Assembly (NCBI GenBank): GCA_049694275.1
Contig: JBAVQS010000291.1
Span: 1-40,641 of the forward strand
Direction: 5' to 3'
Source of the DNA: JBAVQS01 sp049694275
GTDB taxonomy: Bacteria; Chloroflexota; Anaerolineae; UBA4142; SHND01
DNA: 40,641 nucleotides
Part shown: positions 39,508 through 40,641 of the stretch, piece after piece
Numbering within the stretch: the stretch's first letter is position 1
Layout of the letters: each line of letters begins with the position of its first letter
Notes under the pieces: model-generated
Told to the model about the DNA's origin: nothing
The model's input: only the letters and a program-made list of their open reading frames with translations
Database searches by the model: none
Position numbers and translations under genes: made by a program

Positions 39508-40287
39508 CTAGCGAGCCCGTTGTGCGGCGAGCAACTGGGCCGTAATGTGCGCGCCCTCTTCGTAAGTCGCTTCGTTCATCGCATGCTTGAATGTCTCGAC
39601 GAACAGGGCGTCCAGCCCATGCTCGACCTCGACCTGCATCCCGCCGTGCAGGCTGTGATAGAGTTCCATGAGCTTGCGGCGCTGGACGGTCGAAATGGGT
39701 GAGCGAGGCCGCGCTGCCGGAGTCGCCGGCGACTCGTCACGCGGCGGATGAGGTTGGGACCGGGGCCCATTTTCGGGAATCGACCGGCGCTCGGCGTTTG
39801 TCTCGCGCGAGCCCTGGCCGCCGCCTGCCCGCAGCATATCTTCGGCCGAGGCGAGGCCCGACCCGGGAAAGAGTCCATACCCCATCGCCGCCAGCGCACG
39901 GCCGGTGGCCGATGTCTCGGCGACTTCCCAGGGGAACTCGCGTTCGATCTCGCTCCCGCCGCTGCGGCGCGAGGTGGCGATGCCATGCCGGGTCCCATAA
40001 ATCTCGCTGGTGATGGTGACGAGGAGCGTCAACTGGTCGGCGTTATCGACGAGGACCTGCGGGGAACCGAAATCCAGTTTCTTGCCCTGGCGGCGATGGT
40101 CTTCATTCGCCATCGCCAGCTTGCCATCCACCATCATGTAGGGGACCTCGACGGTGGTCCACTCGTCGCCGCCGTTTGCCTTTTTGCGCTGCGGCAGGAC
40201 GAGGATGTAATCGACAAATTCTTCGTGCTTGACGGCGCCAACCGGGGTGGCGCGCCGGCAGAGCTCGATGATTTGATCGCGCGTCAT
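39508..40287 (-). CDS. Putative Erf/Rad52-type single-strand-annealing protein
   Basis: A 259-residue protein. The core (about 1-150) has WTTVEVPYMMVDGKLAMA, then a segment of beta strands and EVAETSATGRALAAMGYGL (121-139), cut here to its key part AETSATGRALA. That ETSAxGRALA motif is typical of phage-type Erf/Rad52-superfamily annealing proteins and DdrA-like relatives. A Pro/Arg-rich linker (about 165-200) and a helical C-terminal domain (VQRRKLMELYHSLHGG onward) follow. The assignment rests on that motif and is not certain. ATG 40287 has AAGGAGG nine bases upstream; the in-frame TTG at 40464 is inside the operator region and is rejected. LexA-type boxes in the promoter support a DNA-repair role. 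The mRNA leader would be about 175 bases. Confidence 0.62.
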   Translation of the reverse strand: MTRDQIIELCRRATPVGAVKHEEFVDYILVLPQRKKANGGDEWTTVEVPYMMVDGKLAMANEDHRRQGKKLDFGSPQVLVDNADQLTLLVTITSEIYGTRHGIATSRRSGGSEIEREFPWEVAETSATGRALAAMGYGLFPGSGLASAEDMLRAGGGQGSRETNAERRSIPENGPRSQPHPPRDESPATPAARPRSPISTVQRRKLMELYHSLHGGMQVEVEHGLDALFVETFKHAMNEATYEEGAHITAQLLAAQRAR

Positions 40288-40450
40288 GGTGTATATCCTC
40301 CTTGAGGACCCGGGCTTTGCAAGGGGTACATGCAAGTTCGGGTCAGGGCCATCGTATCCGTTAAATTGTCTGCACCAGTTTGAGTGAGCGATGGCCGGAA
40401 TCGTTTGGGCCGGCGGCTGATCGACGCGTGTGGATCGGCGCACCGGGATT

Positions 40451-40462
40451 GAACGTTTGTTC
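40451..40462. promoter_or_regulatory. LexA (SOS) box
   Basis: GAACGTTTGTTC matches the Gram-positive-type SOS box GAAC-N4-GTTC exactly. It lies directly downstream of the predicted transcription start (about 40463) of the Erf-like gene, where bound LexA would block the promoter. Confidence 0.75.
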
Positions 40463-40469
40463 AAGTGTC

Positions 40470-40498
40470 AGAATAGCACACTTGTTCGTATCTGTCAA
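40470..40498 (-). promoter_or_regulatory. Promoter of the Erf-like gene with a second LexA-like box
   Basis: TTGACA (40498-40493) and TATTCT (40475-40470) are 17 bases apart on the minus strand. The spacer contains GAACAAGTGTGC (40487-40476), which differs from GAAC-N4-GTTC at one position, so LexA could bind on both sides of the -10 element. The rest of the 314-base gap 40288-40601 is a leader and shows no other structure. Confidence 0.75.
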
Positions 40499-40601
40499 GC
40501 GCGTGCCGTGGGTAGGGTGTCCGTTGGAGTTTTGCGGGGGTAGTGACTTGAACTGGCAAATGGAGTACAATCGTCCAAATCTTGACACGGCGAGGGGACT
40601 C

Positions 40602-40641
40602 ATGCGTATCGAAGAACTGGACACACGTTGGCACGCACTGA
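40602..40641 (+). CDS. Start of an unknown gene, cut by the window edge
   Basis: An ATG at 40602, with GAGGGG six bases before it, opens a frame of 13 residues (MRIEELDTRWHAL) to the end of the window. It is divergent from the Erf-like gene. TACAAT at 40566-40571 could be its -10 element. Too short to identify. Confidence 0.5.
   Translation, partial: MRIEELDTRWHAL

Noticed and set aside
40288..40464. Upstream extension of the Erf-like frame to TTG 40464
   Set aside because: The codon lies in the LexA box region at the predicted transcription start; ATG 40287 has a near-perfect ribosome site.

Overview
The window looks like chromosomal DNA of a bacterium from the Chloroflexota (Anaerolineae-like or a relative); this is inferred from gene content, since no rRNA is present. 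Supporting signs are high GC, a mevalonate-pathway HMG-CoA reductase beside an F420-type luciferase-like oxidoreductase, a Ser/Thr kinase fused to AAA ATPase and TPR regions, a very large multi-GAF hybrid kinase, a small secreted protein ending in YLPLVVR, and a Gram-positive-type LexA box (GAAC-N4-GTTC), the type reported for Dehalococcoides. I saw no tRNA, rRNA, CRISPR array, transposase or prophage. Several promoters fit the sigma-70 pattern TTGACA-N16/17-TATAAT well.

Layout. 1-4175: end of an unknown gene, a c-type-heme (Tll0287-like) HAMP sensor without an output domain, then a divergent pair encoding the LLM oxidoreductase and HMG-CoA reductase. 4178-9018: a GAF-SpoIIE phosphatase followed by a 1179-residue kinase/ATPase/TPR regulator. 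9019-12922: DoxX-like membrane protein, eight-TPR lipoprotein, RibD/DHFR-like protein, a two-helix membrane protein and UppP. 13038-16407: a PLP aminotransferase and a DUF4388 - small GTPase - V4R signalling operon. 16552-25254: a six-gene minus-strand operon with one good promoter, comprising a three-repeat secreted protein, two GT-C membrane glycosyltransferases, an alkaline-phosphatase-superfamily enzyme, a DPM1-like GT2 and DUF2304. This looks like a lipid-linked or surface glycosylation pathway. 25543-29737: an acetyl-CoA-synthetase-like enzyme between REP-like hairpins, an EamA transporter, a tiny secreted protein and a ceramidase-family membrane hydrolase.

29715-39406 is the most striking region: one minus-strand operon with a TGGACA-N17-TATAAT promoter encoding a MinD/ParA-like ATPase, an APC-fold membrane protein with extra soluble N- and C-terminal domains, a seven-GAF hybrid histidine kinase (HisKA-HATPase-REC-REC-HPt) and a response regulator. 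The regulator has no DNA-binding domain; it ends in a coiled coil plus a short conserved tail (IEID...QVSE...F...LR). The same tail ends the heme/HAMP sensor at 288-1397, about 28 kb away. I propose that the tail is a shared docking module linking a membrane redox sensor to this phosphorelay.

39508-40641: a putative Erf/Rad52-type single-strand-annealing protein whose promoter carries a perfect and a near-perfect LexA box, so it is probably SOS-controlled, and the first codons of a divergent gene cut by the window edge.
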